This document shows, piece by piece, positions 55,276 to 64,000 of a stretch of 64,000 nt of DNA. The notes beneath the pieces were generated by a model that had not been told where the DNA came from, did no database searches, and saw only the letters and a program-made list of their open reading frames with translations. Numbering within the stretch: the stretch's first letter is position 1; each line of letters opens with the position of its first letter. Source of the stretch: Microcoleus sp. FACHB-61. GTDB taxonomy: Bacteria; Cyanobacteriota; Cyanobacteriia; Cyanobacteriales; Microcoleaceae. Position numbers and translations under genes: made by a program. The DNA is taken from contig JACJNY010000068.1 of the NCBI GenBank assembly GCA_014695295.1, positions 81,737 to 145,736 of the forward strand, written 5' to 3'.

Positions 55276-55500
55276 ATGCCACAAAACGGTTATCAACAGG
55301 GATTCGCTGCGAATCCTGGGGCGATCGCGTACCAAAAACGCCTTTACCCTTGGGCGATCGCCAAACTCATGCCCAGTATGCAGCGGGGGATTGTGGGGCG
55401 ATTTCGCAGTCGATCGGATGCTGACGGACACTTGCTGTGTCTGCGTCAACTGATGCCTCAAGCAACGCTTGTCGTAGTCTTTGACTTGCAACCAGACTAA
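55276..55500 (+). CDS. Small conserved-looking cyanobacterial protein
   Basis: 74 residues, MPQNGYQQGFAANPGAIAYQKRLYPWAIAKLMPSMQRG.... The segment YQKRLYPWAI(x)KLMPxMQR...RFRSRSDADGHLLCLRQLMP then VVFDLQPD resembles short proteins seen in other filamentous cyanobacteria (memory, not a search). Function unknown. Part of the N-terminus is encoded by HIP1-containing repeats. Confidence 0.5.
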   Translation: MPQNGYQQGFAANPGAIAYQKRLYPWAIAKLMPSMQRGIVGRFRSRSDADGHLLCLRQLMPQATLVVVFDLQPD

Positions 55501-55664
55501 AAGTAGGATTAACCCCCCGTGGTTGCCCCTCTAAGAGTAAGGTAGACACGGGGGCATTACCCATGCAAGTTGTTCACAATTCATACAGGATTGCTATATA
55601 TATTTAAGTTAGTTACTCATTATCAGATATTTGATTTCCCCAAGCTTCACAGTTATGGTAAATT

Positions 55665-55701
55665 CTCACAAATCATATAGGCTTGCTATATGATTTGTGA
55701 G
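55665..55701. repeat. Perfect 16-bp hairpin CTCACAAATCATATAG
   Basis: CTCACAAATCATATAG-GCTTG-CTATATGATTTGTGAG. A decayed relative (TTCACAATTCATACAGGATT) starts at about 55570. Both are in the gene-free spacer 55501-55812, upstream of the toxin-antitoxin genes. Confidence 0.8.
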
Positions 55702-55812
55702 TAAATTAAGATCGCCCGTTAATCCAAAACAATATAACTGAAGTACGCACGAGCGCAGCTATCCCGTAGGGAATCGCCTACAATAGAATCAACACTTCTC
55801 CTCTCAAGCGCC

Positions 55813-56082
55813 ATGCAAATTGTTTTGTCACCTGAAGTCGAAGCCCTCGTGCAGCGTCAACTCACGACTGGCAAATACAAAAGTGCGATCGAAGTCATCC
55901 TCGCAGCCATTCAACTCCTCGAACAACAAGAAGACATTTATCAAGGACGACTGCAAGAACTTCAACGAGACGCACTGATTGGCCAGCAAGCATCCCAACG
56001 TGGTGAAGTCGTAGACGGTGCAATCGCAATCGCACAAATTCGCACCAACCTGCGATCGCGCTACAGTTCATCAGAAGCATGA
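55813..56082 (+). CDS. ParD-like antitoxin
   Basis: 89 residues, MQIVLSPEVEALVQRQLTTGKYKSAIEVILAAIQLLEQQE.... The N-terminal ribbon-helix-helix and the RQxxTGKYxSA motif are typical of ParD/CopG-type type II antitoxins. It overlaps the downstream toxin gene by four bases (ATGA), the usual arrangement. Confidence 0.88.
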   Translation: MQIVLSPEVEALVQRQLTTGKYKSAIEVILAAIQLLEQQEDIYQGRLQELQRDALIGQQASQRGEVVDGAIAIAQIRTNLRSRYSSSEA

Positions 56083-56387
56083 CTCCTAAATTTCGCCTCA
56101 CCGAACCCGCAATTCAAGACATCGAGCAAATTGTAGACTACATCGCTCGTCAATCGGGACTCGATATAGCCGATCGCTTTTTAAGCAAGATCGACGCAAA
56201 ATTTGCCAAAATTGCTCAGTTTCCCAACCTGGGACGACAACGAGACGAAATTTTACCAGGTCTACGCAGTCTCCCGATGGATAACTATCTTATACTCTAT
56301 ATGCCGATCTGACAGGATGTAGATATCTTTCGAGTTGTCAGTGGTTATCGAGATTTATCAGCCCTGTTCACCGATGTTGATGATTGA
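56079..56387 (+). pseudogene. ParE-like toxin with a premature TGA
   Basis: Starts at the ATG overlapping parD (MTPKFRLTEPAIQDIEQIVDYIARQSG...). The RelE/ParE fold is recognisable up to LPMDNYLILYMPI, where TGA (56310-56312) ends it at 77 residues. Read past it, the same frame continues QDVDIFRVVSGYRDLSALF to a second stop at 56385-56387, which is the expected ParE C-terminus including the conserved R-V-x-x-G-R/Y-R-D-L segment. One codon change has cut the C-terminal strand carrying key residues; the toxin is probably inactive. Confidence 0.85.
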
Positions 56388-56496
56388 ATTCAATTCATCT
56401 CAGAACAAGAGATAGTTTGGGGGCAGAAACTCTTATGAATTTTTCATAAAAAGTATCACAAAACCTTACCACAAACCAACAACATCACACCCAAAA

Positions 56497-57312
56497 ATGC
56501 TCCGACTCTCGCAAACCCAACTCAAAATCCTCGAAGAATGCCCCCGCAAATTCCAACACAGCTACCTAGAACTCCTAGCCACCACCGCCTCCCCAGAACA
56601 CAAAGAAAAACTCACATGGGGAAGCCACTTTCACCTATTAATGCAGCAGCGAGAACTCGGACTTCCCATTGAATTTATCATCCAACAAGACCCCGAACTG
56701 GGGCGCTGTGTGGCAGCATTTATCAACACCGCACCCGAACTCTTCGCCAATTCAGAAAATAGCGATCGAATTTTCCGCCAAGCCGAACACCCCCGCACCC
56801 TAATTTTCCAAGACTACCTATTCACCGTTATCTATGACTTGCTAATAGCTGAACCAAACGCCGCCCAAATTCTCGACTGGAAAACCTATCCCCGCCCTCA
56901 AAAATCAAAATGGATAGCCGAAAGTTGGCAAACTCGCCTCTATTTATACGTCTTAGTAGAAACCAGCGACTATTCCCCCGAACAAGTTTCCATGACATAC
57001 TGGTTCGTACAATTGCAAGGAGAAGAACCGCCGCAAAAACTCACATTTTATTACAACCAAACAGAACACGATCGCACAAAACAAGATTTAACCCACCTAT
57101 TGCAGCAGCTAACCGACTGGCGACAGCGCTATACCGAAGGCGGCGAATTCTTACCTCAAGTAGAAATTAGTTCCAATTTGTGCGATTCCTGTCAATTCGC
57201 CACTCGCTGCAACCGCACACAAGACACAAAAACTCTCTCACCAGATATTCTCGCAGAAACTCCCACTGATTGGCTACCAAATCTTGCTATAATCGACGAA
57301 ATATATATTTAA
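56497..57312 (+). CDS. RecB-like PD-(D/E)XK nuclease with Fe-S cysteines
   Basis: 271 residues. Nuclease core: GSHFH (42-46), D114 in VIYDLLI, D127-x-K129 in ILDWKTY and Q145xxxY149 in QTRLYLY. Four cysteines, C15 (EECPRKF), C229, C232 and C238 (CDSCQFATRC), fit the 4Fe-4S staple of the AddB/Cas4/Dna2 group. A DNA exonuclease role in repair is likely. No cas genes or CRISPR array are near. The gene precedes recJ by 200 bases on the same strand. Confidence 0.85.
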   Translation: MLRLSQTQLKILEECPRKFQHSYLELLATTASPEHKEKLTWGSHFHLLMQQRELGLPIEFIIQQDPELGRCVAAFINTAPELFANSENSDRIFRQAEHPRTLIFQDYLFTVIYDLLIAEPNAAQILDWKTYPRPQKSKWIAESWQTRLYLYVLVETSDYSPEQVSMTYWFVQLQGEEPPQKLTFYYNQTEHDRTKQDLTHLLQQLTDWRQRYTEGGEFLPQVEISSNLCDSCQFATRCNRTQDTKTLSPDILAETPTDWLPNLAIIDEIYI

Positions 57313-57344
57313 CAGGACTACTGCAAAGTGTCACACGCGCGATC

Positions 57345-57415
57345 GACTTGTAGGGTGCGTCAGACTTGCGTTATCACTCGATTATTGAGGGTCTTATCTT
57401 CACGCACCTTACCCT
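57345..57415. repeat. Dispersed GTAGGGTGCGTC-type repeat
   Basis: ACTTGTAGGGTGCGTCAGAC...GTTATCACTCGATTATTGAGGGTC...CACGCACCTTACC; a diverged copy is at 12342-12415. The ends are inverted (GGTGCGTC / ACGCACC), as in a short MITE. No gene lies in 57313-57512. Confidence 0.6.
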
Positions 57416-57477
57416 ATATGCCACTCGCGTAAATCCTATTTAATATACAAATAAGCCCCCGGATTGATGTGTGGTCA

Positions 57478-57511
57478 AAATCTAAAACCTAAAATCTAAA
57501 ATCTAAAATCG
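57478..57511. repeat. Heptanucleotide tandem repeat (AAATCTA)n
   Basis: Four to five copies of AAATCTA, one varied to AAACCTA, ending directly before the recJ ATG at 57513, where they replace a ribosome binding site. Confidence 0.8.
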
Positions 57512-57512
57512 A

Positions 57513-60068
57513 ATGGCAGAAACCCCTCAAAACTGGAAAAATCAACCCTTAGCCCAACCCCCAGCTTGGCTGATCCAAGCTGTCAGGAACCACGCACCAG
57601 AACTCCCCGGAAACTATGCCGCCACACTTCTCTGGTATAGAGGAATTCAAAACCCCGAACAAATACCCGGTTTCTTAAATCCCAAACTTTACCAACCAGC
57701 AAGTCCCTTTGAATTCGGACTAGAAATGAACTGGGCGATAGAAAGAATCCAGCAAGCACGAAACAGCGCAGAAAAAGTCGCAATTTGGGGAGATTTCGAC
57801 GCCGACGGCATTACCTCAACCTCCGTACTTTGGGACGGACTGGGAGAATTTTTTGCTCAAAATGACCAACTAATTTATTACATTCCCAACCGCTTAACCG
57901 AATCTCACGGACTCAATATCCCGGGAATAGACGCCTTAGCAAAATCGGGAATTAGCTTAATCATTACCTGCGATACAGGCAGTACAAACATCGCCGAAAT
58001 CGAATATGCCACCAGCTTAAACATCGATACAATTGTCACGGATCATCATACATTACCGGACGATCGCCCGCCAGCTACAGCCATTATCAATCCCCGCTAC
58101 TTTCCCCCAAGCCACCAACTATTTAACCTTTCAGGAGTGGGAGTAGCTTACAAATTAGTTGAAGCATTGTATCACACATTACCCGATATTCCGCAGCGCC
58201 CGCTCACAGATTTATTAGAATTAGTAGCGATCGGCTTAATTGCCGATTTAGTCCAACTTACAGGAGACAGCCGCTACCTAGCACAAATCGGCATCCAACA
58301 ACTGCAAAAACAAATCACAAATCCCACCCGCCCAGGAGTTGCCAAATTGCTCGAACTGTGCAAAAGATCGGGCGATCGCCCAACCGACATTTCCTTCGGC
58401 CTCGGCCCCCGAATCAACGCCGTCAGCCGCATTCAAGGTGACGCCAGCTTCTGCGTAGAACTCCTCACCAGCCGCGACAAAAAACGCTGCGAAGAACTAG
58501 CAAATTTAACCGAAATTGCCAACTCCCGGCGCAAATCTTTACAAAAAGATGTTGCCAAAGATGCCGCCCACAAATTAGCCAAACTCGACCTCTCAACTAC
58601 TAGCGTCATCGTCCTCAGCGACCCGCAATGGCCGGTAGGAGTATTAGGATTAGTAGCGGGACAAATCGCCCAAGAATACGGCCGCCCCGTGATTTTATTC
58701 AGCACAGAAGGAAGCGAAGAAATTAACGAAAATTCCCAGGAAACGCAATTTACCTCTTTCTTAGATCCAGACTCACAAACACTTTCCCCATCCAAAATTG
58801 CCAGGGGTTCGGCGCGTTCCGCAAATCAAATCGACCTTTACCAATTAGTCAAAGACCAAGCGCATTTATTGCACAGATTTGGCGGTCATCCCTTCGCCGC
58901 AGGATTGAGTCTCCCCGTTGAAAATATCCCCCTATTTACCGATGCGGTAAATCAGCAACTGCGGCAACAATACAGCACAGATAGTTTAACAGCCGCCCCC
59001 GTTCAAGCCGACCTAAAAATTACTGTCTCCGAATTAGGCAAAGACTTATTTCAAGAACTAAAATTGCTCGAACCTTGCGGCATGGGCAATCCCGCACCCA
59101 AATTGCTGATTGAAAACTGCTGGTTTGAAAATCTATGGAATCAAAAAATCAAGGATTTGAAAGGGCAAAAAGTAGAATATATCAAAACAGAATTTACAAT
59201 TAGGGACGAATCTAGCGATACGGGATTTCCCGGCATTTGGTGGGGACACAATCAAAACGAAGTTCCCCAAGGCCGCTGCGATGTCACCGTTGAACTAGAT
59301 TTTAATACTTACAAATCGCGGTATGAAGTGCGTCTCGTAGCAGTGCGGGAACGCACGGAAGACAACCCAATCAATTCGCTGACTAAAATTGATTGGATCG
59401 TAGACTGGCGCAATACAAATAACGATGAAGAGTTGTTAGCAGCCAGCACAAACTTAGAATCTCCAATGCCGATCGACAATCTAGTTTACAATTCCGAAAT
59501 GGTCGATCGACAAAACTCCATCGTCCTCAAAGAATGCCCCGCAAGCTGGGACGAACTGCGGATCTGGTTTCGGCAAGCACAGCACACTCAGAAAAAACTC
59601 GCGATCGCCTATACTTTACCCCCACTCGTAGCCCCACAGCAAATCTGCCAACAGCTAATCGGCATCGCCAAATACCTCAGCCGCACCAAAAAACCCGTCA
59701 CCAGACAGCAACTCCGCCAAAAACTCGGCATCAGCGACACCTCTCTGCAACTGGGGTTCAAAACCCTAACATATCTCGGTTTCAAAATCAATTATCGCGA
59801 TCGAGCTTTCCACATCACCAGACAAGCCGAAACCGCACAGCAGGAAGACGCGCCCGATCAAATCCCCCAACCGTTATTAGATAGCCAATCCATCCAATCC
59901 TCAGTGCCAAATTCCCCCATCGCCGCCCGTTTTGCAGCGCAATTCCTAGCAGCAGTCTCCGAAGAACAATTCCGGCGGAAATATTTCTGTGAAGTACCCC
60001 TCTCAACCATTCAATCGATCGCCCGAGAGACCGTTTTCCAAGAAGATTCTACAGCAAATCTTTTCTAA
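57513..60068 (+). CDS. recJ: Single-stranded-DNA-specific exonuclease RecJ
   Basis: 851 residues. DHH-family phosphoesterase motifs: IWGDFDADG (91-99), CDTGS (153-157), TDHHT (176-180), and the DHHA1 region RFGGHPFAAGLSLP (about 448-461). It degrades single-stranded DNA 5' to 3' in recombination and mismatch repair. Longer than the E. coli enzyme (577 residues) because of an extended C-terminus (from about 590) that includes a winged-helix-like segment (TKKPVTRQQLRQKLGISD). It directly follows a (AAATCTA)n array that leaves no Shine-Dalgarno sequence. Confidence 0.93.
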   Translation: MAETPQNWKNQPLAQPPAWLIQAVRNHAPELPGNYAATLLWYRGIQNPEQIPGFLNPKLYQPASPFEFGLEMNWAIERIQQARNSAEKVAIWGDFDADGITSTSVLWDGLGEFFAQNDQLIYYIPNRLTESHGLNIPGIDALAKSGISLIITCDTGSTNIAEIEYATSLNIDTIVTDHHTLPDDRPPATAIINPRYFPPSHQLFNLSGVGVAYKLVEALYHTLPDIPQRPLTDLLELVAIGLIADLVQLTGDSRYLAQIGIQQLQKQITNPTRPGVAKLLELCKRSGDRPTDISFGLGPRINAVSRIQGDASFCVELLTSRDKKRCEELANLTEIANSRRKSLQKDVAKDAAHKLAKLDLSTTSVIVLSDPQWPVGVLGLVAGQIAQEYGRPVILFSTEGSEEINENSQETQFTSFLDPDSQTLSPSKIARGSARSANQIDLYQLVKDQAHLLHRFGGHPFAAGLSLPVENIPLFTDAVNQQLRQQYSTDSLTAAPVQADLKITVSELGKDLFQELKLLEPCGMGNPAPKLLIENCWFENLWNQKIKDLKGQKVEYIKTEFTIRDESSDTGFPGIWWGHNQNEVPQGRCDVTVELDFNTYKSRYEVRLVAVRERTEDNPINSLTKIDWIVDWRNTNNDEELLAASTNLESPMPIDNLVYNSEMVDRQNSIVLKECPASWDELRIWFRQAQHTQKKLAIAYTLPPLVAPQQICQQLIGIAKYLSRTKKPVTRQQLRQKLGISDTSLQLGFKTLTYLGFKINYRDRAFHITRQAETAQQEDAPDQIPQPLLDSQSIQSSVPNSPIAARFAAQFLAAVSEEQFRRKYFCEVPLSTIQSIARETVFQEDSTANLF

Positions 60069-60140
60069 CTGATATCTGCCACCATTGTTAAGCATAGGCA
60101 GGATGCCAGTTCCACTCAGGAGATAAGTTTTTTTGTGGGA

Positions 60141-60175
60141 CCCGCCCTCGCTCCGCCGGTGGGGCGGGCTTTTTG
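60141..60175 (+). terminator. Probable terminator after recJ
   Basis: CCCGCCC (60141-60147) pairs with GGGCGGG (60162-60168), followed by CTTTTTGG. The loop is 14 bases and the T-run short, so termination is only likely. The same sequence could be a repeat element. Confidence 0.45.
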
Positions 60176-60416
60176 GCCCGTGAAGCGATAGAGGTTTTTG
60201 TGGATCTGGCTTAAGAGGCCTATTCCTGACACGGATGCAACATTTCAGTTCTAAGAAATATCTTAGTTCTGAATTCATCCCGATAAAATAAGGCATAGGG
60301 CAATGGGAGTTATCCGTTGCGAGTCAGGCCCAAAACTCATAACTCCTAACTCACAGGCCAAAACCCAAAACTCCCCACCGCCAAACTCGATCGCCAATCT
60401 CCAATTTAAAACCCCT

Positions 60417-62714
60417 ATGCTCCTCTGTCCCCGCTGCCAATTTGAAAATCCCGCTCCAAACAAGTTTTGTCAACAATGCGGAACTTCCCTAATTTACAAA
60501 CCTTGCCACGAATGCGGTGCCCAAGTCGCTTTTAGCGCCAAAGAATGTCAGAATTGCGGCGTCGCAACAGGTCAAGTGTGGCGGGCCATTATCTGCGGTC
60601 GATCGAATTTTCCAGCAGTCGAGCCAGACGAGTCAACCATACCTCCAGCCGAGTTTCCGCAAAAACCAGACATAGTTCCACAAACCGCATCGCCCCAAAA
60701 CTCTGCTGAACCAATCACAGACGCCATTAAAACAGAAATAACCACCGACGCACCCCCAACAGCAGTCGAACCAACTTCTCCACAGCCAAGCGACGGCGAA
60801 TTCAGCAGCGCAGAAATAAACGCTGTGGTAAGCCTGGGGGCGATCGCACCAGCATCCTTTCAAACAACAGAAAAAAGCTCTACTACAGCACCACAGCGCG
60901 AAATAACCCCATCTGAACACAATTTTACAACCGCACCACAGCCTAAACAAATCCCGAAAGCAACACAGAACCCCGACAGCCCAAAAATAGCTGACATCTC
61001 GCCCCAATCTCCAGAATTCCCCGTCCCCAATTCAGAATATTTAATCCCTTCCCAGCAAGCAGGAGCTTATTTAGACACCCAGCAGCGCTACCAACTCCTA
61101 GAAACCGTGCCGCCGAGAAAACCCTCAGACACAGTAGCAGTAACAGTATTGGACTGTCAGCCGCTGGAAATGTCACCCCTCAAAGCAATGCTAGCAGCCA
61201 ACTCTGCCAGCGTCGCCAAACGAACCTCCCCCTACAGCGCAGCAATCAAACGCGGAGAAAATTCGACCACTTCCGCCTTAGCAGAGCTTTGCCAAGGCAT
61301 AGCTGAACCTTATCTGGCCCTCCGGTGGCAATTCTCTCAAAACTTGCCAGTCATTCACGATAGCTGGTCAGACAACCAACAGGCTGTGCTGCTGCTAGAA
61401 GACTGCTCCCAATGGCCGCTGCTGGTAGAACGGTGGACTCAACCCGAAACTTCCACCCAGCAAATTTTATACTGGCTGCACGAAATGACAGAACTTTGGG
61501 CTGCCCTAGAACCCTGGCGCTGCCGGCAAAGCTTGTTGGAACTGACAAATTTGCGAGTCAACCCCGACTCTTCCTTTTCCTTGGCCTCTTTGCGGCTGCA
61601 ATATCTCTATCCCGAACCCGCCGGCTCAAACCTCCAACTGGTAGATTTGGGGCAACTGTGGCAGGTGATATTTAGCCAGTCCGATCGCACTCAGTTTGGC
61701 GCATTGCTCGAACTGCTGCAACAAATGTACAGAGGCGAGATTAACACAATCGAAGAATTGCGATCGCGCCTAGAAACAGTTCCCCTCGAACTCCAACCCG
61801 CACCTTCACCAAGCTTAACCCCGACGCGCGGGCATTACCGCAGCCCCGACGAGTCGCCCCCCGACGTTGGCGAGGTCTTAACCCAGCCCATGCCACTCCA
61901 GATTTACAGCTTAGAAGACGCAGGCCTCACCGATGTTGGCCGCACGCGCGACCACAACGAAGACTTCTTCAGCATCTCGACTCAGCTCAACAAACTCGAA
62001 AGCTCCTTCGGTCGCATCTTTCACACCAAAGGGCTTTACATTCTCTGCGACGGCATGGGCGGACACGACAGCGGAGAAGTAGCCAGTCAATTAGCCGCTG
62101 AAACCCTCAGAGAATTCTTTCAAACCAGTTGGGAAAATCAACTACCTCCGGCAGACACCATCCGCGAGGGAGTGCTGCTAGCCAACAAAGCCATATTTGA
62201 AATCAATCAAAAGGACGGACGCTCCGGCAGCGCCCGCATGGGTACAACTCTAGTCGCAGTCTTAGTTCAAGACACCAAATTCGCCGTTGCCCACGTCGGC
62301 GACAGCCGCCTCTACCGATTGAGAAAGGGACAGCCCCTAGAAAAAATCACCTCAGACCACGAAGTAGGGCAGCGCGAAATTAAGCGCGGGGTTGACCCGG
62401 AAACTGCTTATGCCCGTCCCGACGCCTATCAACTAACTCAAGCCCTCGGCCCGCGAGACGGTAATTTTCTCAAGCCTGAGGTGCAGTTTTTAGAATTGTG
62501 CGAAGATACCTTATTAATTTTGGCTTCCGACGGCCTGACAGATAATGATTTGTTGGAAACTCACTGGCAGAACACTCTAGAACCCCTCTTCAATCCCCAA
62601 GCCGATCTCGACAAGGGAGTTGCCCAGTTGATTGAACTGGGCAACAAACGTAACGGTCACGACAATATCACGGCAATTATCATTCGGGCCCAGGTAGGTG
62701 CATTTGGATCTTAG
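60417..62714 (+). CDS. PP2C-type protein phosphatase with N-terminal zinc ribbons
   Basis: 765 residues from the ATG at 60417 (MLLCPRCQFENPAPNKFC). Two zinc ribbons: Cys 4, 7, 18, 21 and Cys 30, 33, 44, 47. A low-complexity Pro/Ser/Thr linker (about 60-220), then an unassigned middle region (about 225-455), then the PPM/PP2C catalytic domain from about 503: DVGRTRDHNED, LCDGMGGHDSGE (metal Asp about 545), HVGDSRLYRL, ASDGLTDND (about 704) and GHDNITAI. All metal-binding aspartates are present. It dephosphorylates Ser/Thr and probably opposes Hanks-type kinases. Confidence 0.9.
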   Translation: MLLCPRCQFENPAPNKFCQQCGTSLIYKPCHECGAQVAFSAKECQNCGVATGQVWRAIICGRSNFPAVEPDESTIPPAEFPQKPDIVPQTASPQNSAEPITDAIKTEITTDAPPTAVEPTSPQPSDGEFSSAEINAVVSLGAIAPASFQTTEKSSTTAPQREITPSEHNFTTAPQPKQIPKATQNPDSPKIADISPQSPEFPVPNSEYLIPSQQAGAYLDTQQRYQLLETVPPRKPSDTVAVTVLDCQPLEMSPLKAMLAANSASVAKRTSPYSAAIKRGENSTTSALAELCQGIAEPYLALRWQFSQNLPVIHDSWSDNQQAVLLLEDCSQWPLLVERWTQPETSTQQILYWLHEMTELWAALEPWRCRQSLLELTNLRVNPDSSFSLASLRLQYLYPEPAGSNLQLVDLGQLWQVIFSQSDRTQFGALLELLQQMYRGEINTIEELRSRLETVPLELQPAPSPSLTPTRGHYRSPDESPPDVGEVLTQPMPLQIYSLEDAGLTDVGRTRDHNEDFFSISTQLNKLESSFGRIFHTKGLYILCDGMGGHDSGEVASQLAAETLREFFQTSWENQLPPADTIREGVLLANKAIFEINQKDGRSGSARMGTTLVAVLVQDTKFAVAHVGDSRLYRLRKGQPLEKITSDHEVGQREIKRGVDPETAYARPDAYQLTQALGPRDGNFLKPEVQFLELCEDTLLILASDGLTDNDLLETHWQNTLEPLFNPQADLDKGVAQLIELGNKRNGHDNITAIIIRAQVGAFGS

Positions 62715-63143
62715 AATCTGGATGCTGCCAACTTTTTTAAAGGCGGCGCCTTTCCCCCGCGACCGCCTAGGTTAAACCTGCAATTGTGGCAGAGAAAGGA
62801 AACAGCTTCGGCCGTTTCCCGGCAAGGCTTTACTGCCCACATTCCGCACCCTCAACTGGCACATAGGCGGAGTGAGGGGGGAAAAGTGAATCATCTGAGA
62901 TCGAGCGTGAGTAAAAACACCCAAAAAGCTGTGCAACGCTCGCATCACCCAGTTAGGAATTCCTAAAAATTGACGTGAGGGTATAAATTAAATCTTCTTA
63001 ACCCATAAAACGTCAAAAATCAGACCATTAACAACTATTAATTTCCCGCATATATCGCCTGCATTATGACAATAATACATCACTGCTGAATCAACCATTA
63101 TTTAAATGTAAGTCAGTTTTACCAATCAATAATCGACTTTATT
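62715..63143. other. Gene-free AT-rich spacer
   Basis: No credible reading frame on either strand. The spacer becomes AT-rich from about 62950 toward the transposase remnant, without clear repeats. Confidence 0.6.
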
Positions 63144-63965
63144 TCACAACAATAAATAATAAGACTTACAGGTGACTGGAAACAAATTTAAGATAGCTAA
63201 CCGTTCGGATGTCAAATTAGAGACTTGTTGAACTCCTTGAATACAAACAGCATGAATCGATTGAAAACTTTGAAATATCCAGCGCAAACTAGGTCGATTA
63301 GTTGCTTTACCCAACTGATTTTTTATGGTTTTATTAGTGAGTTGCAAGTTTTGCCGGAGTAATCTTTGACCGAGAGTATAAACCAACAAACACAAACCCA
63401 TTACCAAAGTTAAAGCCTCGATTCTTTCCGGGGACTTCAGAAACACGCTATCTGTAAAAAATAGTGGGTCCTTCAAAAACCCAAACCCTCTCTCTGCTGC
63501 CTGTTGTTCCTTATATTTCATAATCATTTCATCAGGATTTAATTGCGATACATCCAGCACATTAGTAGCTAAGATAAATCTGCCACTAGCTTTGGTTGTG
63601 CGGGCTAGCATACTAGCATCTAGTTCTAGTTCTGCTTGAACTTTAAATATCAAGTTAGAGCTAGAATTATCATGACAAATGGTCGAATTAATAGCTGGCT
63701 TTGCTGTAATTTGTCTGCTACTAACTTGGGTTAAATTATGATATTTTAGTTCTGTAGATAAACGACTTGCTGCTGCTGAGGCATCGGCGTCACAAGCAAA
63801 TTCAATATTTGATAACTCTCGCAACTTTTTCTGACCATCTATTTCAGCTTTTTTCAGGTTTTTTTCTAATTTACGTCGGTCAGCATCCAGGGTAAGCTCA
63901 TCTAATTTGGTATAAATTGTACTTGACAAAAAACCGCCAATAGACTTTATATCTGTGAAGCGAAC
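63144..63965 (-). pseudogene. IS1634/IS4-type transposase remnant (C-terminal half)
   Basis: The frame encodes about 270 residues ending ...CKSYYLLL. QKKLRELSNIEFACDADASAAASRLSTELKYHNLTQV and KYKEQQAAERGFGFLKDPLFFTDSVFLKSPERIEAL (each longer than quoted by name only here as fragments KLRELSNIEFACDADAS and ERGFGFLKDPLFF) are the C-terminal DDE-domain region of IS1634-type transposases, including the Y-x-E-R...F-L-K-D-P block with the catalytic Glu. An in-frame TGA (63966-63968) precedes it, and the N-terminal half with the first DDE residues is not in this frame, so the element is broken or frameshifted at the window edge. Confidence 0.8.
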
Positions 63966-64000
63966 TCAAACCTATAATCAAGTTTGAATCTTAACAAAGT

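Noticed and set aside
62784..62966. 60-codon frame after the PP2C gene
   Set aside because: Repeat-like sequence (AHRRSEGGK), no ribosome site; more likely non-coding.

Overview
The window is chromosomal DNA from a filamentous, probably non-heterocystous cyanobacterium of the Oscillatoria/Microcoleus type. It carries psaA and psaB, an NDH-1 CO2-uptake operon (ndhF, ndhD and a CO2-hydration protein), type IV pilus pilT, a KaiB-domain protein, a DUF3134 protein and a fibrillin-type lipid-associated protein. GCGATCGC (HIP1) octamers are very frequent, and there are many short 7-bp tandem repeats of the AAATCTA type. The genus is inferred from this content; it cannot be proved from the window.

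Layout. 1-6.5 kb: a TPR protein with a degenerate kinase domain (runs off the left edge), a small protein, mnmE, a SagB/ThcOx-type double nitroreductase and a pentapeptide-repeat protein. 6.7-10.9 kb: an operon of a coiled-coil membrane protein and two different bacterial dynamins. 10.8-12.7 kb: a Tat-exported aldo/keto reductase sitting between two copies of a 177-bp direct repeat that contains the overlapping 3' ends of the second dynamin gene and a convergent phosphatase/endonuclease gene. 13.8-23 kb: glyoxalase-like protein, ilvC, a repeat-filled spacer, a DUF1400 hydrolase, a 1.2-kb decayed spacer (two MITE copies and a histidine-kinase fossil), a cation/proton antiporter and an amidase. 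23.2-32 kb: pilT with a KaiB-domain gene, a thioredoxin-NHL protein, an IS630-type MITE, a two-gene unknown/DUF2726 cassette, an arsenite methyltransferase and a repeat-containing lipoprotein.

32-37.3 kb: psaA-psaB with a long leader and a strong terminator. 37.4-42.6 kb: an exporter gene, then an AT-rich island holding a nuclease-domain/ParA fusion, a ParB-like/HhH partner, a small RHH-like protein, three tandem XRE regulators and two unknown genes. 42.8-49.1 kb: leftward CO2-concentrating operon ndhF - Tat-targeted beta-carbonic anhydrase - ndhD - cupA, preceded by a LysR-type inverted repeat. 49.1-57.3 kb: two glycosyltransferases, mraY, DUF3134, fibrillin, small regulators, a ParD/ParE pair whose toxin has a premature stop, and a RecB-like Fe-S nuclease. 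57.5-64 kb: recJ, a zinc-ribbon PP2C phosphatase and a broken IS1634-type transposase.

Themes. Photosynthesis and inorganic-carbon uptake make up the core (psaAB, ndhF/ndhD/cupA plus the carbonic anhydrase). Around it the spacers are packed with at least six small palindromic or MITE-like families, some of which have landed inside or against genes. The two most likely under-described systems are the nuclease-ParA/ParB-HhH cassette with its regulator array (38.7-41.8 kb) and the coiled-coil/dynamin/dynamin operon (6.7-10.9 kb). I recognised no tRNA, rRNA or CRISPR array.
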